Source: Caldilineaceae bacterium (GTDB lineage Bacteria; Chloroflexota; Anaerolineae; Caldilineales; Caldilineaceae). Taken from it: a stretch of DNA of 64,000 nt. Shown one piece after another: positions 63,134 to 64,000 of the stretch. Below the pieces are notes generated by a model that searched no databases, was not told the DNA's origin, and saw only the letters and a program-made list of their open reading frames with translations. Within the stretch, counting starts at the first letter, position 1; each line of letters begins with the position of its first letter. Where the stretch lies: assembly GCA_020634815.1 (NCBI GenBank), contig JACKBA010000029.1, positions 20,265-84,264 of the forward strand. Reading direction: 5' to 3'. The position numbers and the translations under genes were made by a program.

Positions 63134-64000
63134 ATGGTAAGCAAACGCATTCTGCTTGCACTTGGCTTTGTGCTCGTCCTGGCGCTGGCCGTGGCCGGCT
63201 GTGCCGCCCCTGTCGCCGCGCCGAGTGGCGGTGAGGCCGCCCCGGCAGGGGGCGAAGCAGCCGCCCCAGGCGCAGGGGGAAAGCTGGAAGTTTTCTCGTG
63301 GTGGACCTCCGGCGGTGAGGCCGCAGCGTTGCAGGCGCTCTTCGACGCCTACAGCGCGCAGTATCCCGATGTCGAGATCGTCAACGCCACGGTAGCGGGC
63401 GGCGGCGGTTCGGCGGCGCGCGGCGTCTTGCAGACGCGGCTGGCCGGCGGCGACGTGCCGGACACCTGGCAGGTACACCCCGGCTTTGAGCTGCTCGGCC
63501 AGTATGTCGACCCGGGCTATGTGGCGTCGGTCACCGATCTCTACGAGGCTGAGGGCTGGAACGACGTCGTGCCCGAGGCGCTGCGCACCCTGATGACCAA
63601 GGACGGCGAGATCTACCAGGTTACCGTCGGCGTCCATCGCGGCAACGGCTTCTGGTACAACAAGCAACTGCTGGCCGACAACGGCATCGAGGTTGGCGAC
63701 ACGCTGAGTGTGGACGAGTTCGTCGCCATCGCCGACCAGCTCCAGGCCGCCGGCGTCACGCCGCTGTGCGTGGGCGACTCCGGCATCTGGGCGACGGCGC
63801 AGCTCTTCGAGAACACGCTGCTCGGCACGATCGGGCCGGAGGCCTACCTGGGCCTGTGGGACGGCTCTGTGCCCTTCGACGACCCCGGCGTCAAGCAGGC
63901 CATGGAAACCTATGGCAAGATGCTCGACTACCAGAACGAAGATCATTCGGCGCTCTCGTGGGATCAGGCCGTCAAGAAGCTGATGGAGGGCGGCTGTGCC
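63134..64000 (+). CDS. Sugar ABC transporter substrate-binding lipoprotein (family 1), truncated at window end
   Basis: 289 codons remain open at the window edge, from ATG 63134 with AAGGAG 8 bases upstream. Signal MVSKRILLALGFVLVLALAV ends in lipobox VAGC (Cys24), followed by an Ala/Pro/Gly linker. The mature domain begins KLEVFSWWTSGGEAAALQAL and continues with VPDTWQVHPGFELLGQYVD, characteristic of glucose/mannose-type family 1 solute-binding proteins. It will probably be followed by permease genes outside the window. It captures the sugar used by the 59-63 kb enzymes. Confidence 0.9.
   Translation, partial: MVSKRILLALGFVLVLALAVAGCAAPVAAPSGGEAAPAGGEAAAPGAGGKLEVFSWWTSGGEAAALQALFDAYSAQYPDVEIVNATVAGGGGSAARGVLQTRLAGGDVPDTWQVHPGFELLGQYVDPGYVASVTDLYEAEGWNDVVPEALRTLMTKDGEIYQVTVGVHRGNGFWYNKQLLADNGIEVGDTLSVDEFVAIADQLQAAGVTPLCVGDSGIWATAQLFENTLLGTIGPEAYLGLWDGSVPFDDPGVKQAMETYGKMLDYQNEDHSALSWDQAVKKLMEGGCA

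Overview
The window reads as chromosomal DNA of a free-living, carbohydrate-eating bacterium, most likely a Chloroflexota member (Caldilineaceae/Anaerolineae-like). This is inference from GC-rich coding, lipoprotein sugar-binding proteins with a short signal ending in an AC lipobox and then an Ala/Pro/Glu linker, many ABC sugar importers each with its own regulator, and numerous short-unit intergenic hairpin repeats. No rRNA, tRNA, CRISPR, IS transposase or phage gene was found.

Layout. 1-1038 (-): truncated Tat-exported alpha/beta hydrolase. 1330-10378 (+): LacI regulator with two palindromic operators on its promoter, a MalEFGK-type ABC importer and a GH38 alpha-mannosidase, forming a mannoside import-and-cleave operon. 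10380-18095 (mostly -): housekeeping block with 2-oxoacid dehydrogenase E1 beta/alpha (split by two small opposite-strand genes, one Flp-pilin-like), cytidylate kinase, an RluB-type pseudouridine synthase, a zinc alcohol dehydrogenase, and SecF/SecD. 18392-25810 (+): glutamate dehydrogenase, flippase-like membrane protein, NTF2-like protein, aldehyde dehydrogenase, and two tandem Na+/Ca2+ antiporter paralogues. 25950-33724 (-): polyol/deoxysugar operon of PHP-domain protein, double-Rossmann dehydrogenase, sorbitol-6-phosphate-type SDR, mannitol-1-phosphate-type dehydrogenase, DeoR regulator and rhamnulokinase-like kinase. 33909-36292 (+): FGGY kinase and TauE/SafE exporter. 36616-54627 (+): large sugar island with SorC regulator, SAF-domain oxidoreductase, zinc dehydrogenase, Rbs-type ABC importer (binding protein, permease, double ATPase, permease), two GH140/DUF4038-like proteins, TIM-barrel isomerase, SIS isomerase, two FGGY kinases and a zinc dehydrogenase. 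54664-58476 (-): hybrid sensor histidine kinase. 58725-64000 (+): second SorC regulator, zinc dehydrogenase, ribulose-phosphate-3-epimerase-like protein, Gfo/Idh oxidoreductase, and a truncated sugar-binding lipoprotein.

How it works together. Sugars or small glycosides are captured by lipoproteins and imported by ABC systems. Glycosidases without signal peptides cleave them in the cytoplasm. Dehydrogenases, isomerases and FGGY kinases then convert the products to phosphorylated intermediates. Each module appears to be switched by a local LacI, DeoR or SorC repressor. The 40-54 kb module (two GH140-like proteins, isomerase, kinases, importer) is the best candidate for an uncharacterised branched-sugar pathway, possibly for apiosides.

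The most striking non-coding signal is a set of about a dozen hairpin elements built from short degenerate tandem units. They have several unrelated sequences but one shared architecture. Many begin at, or even supply, the stop codon of the upstream gene.
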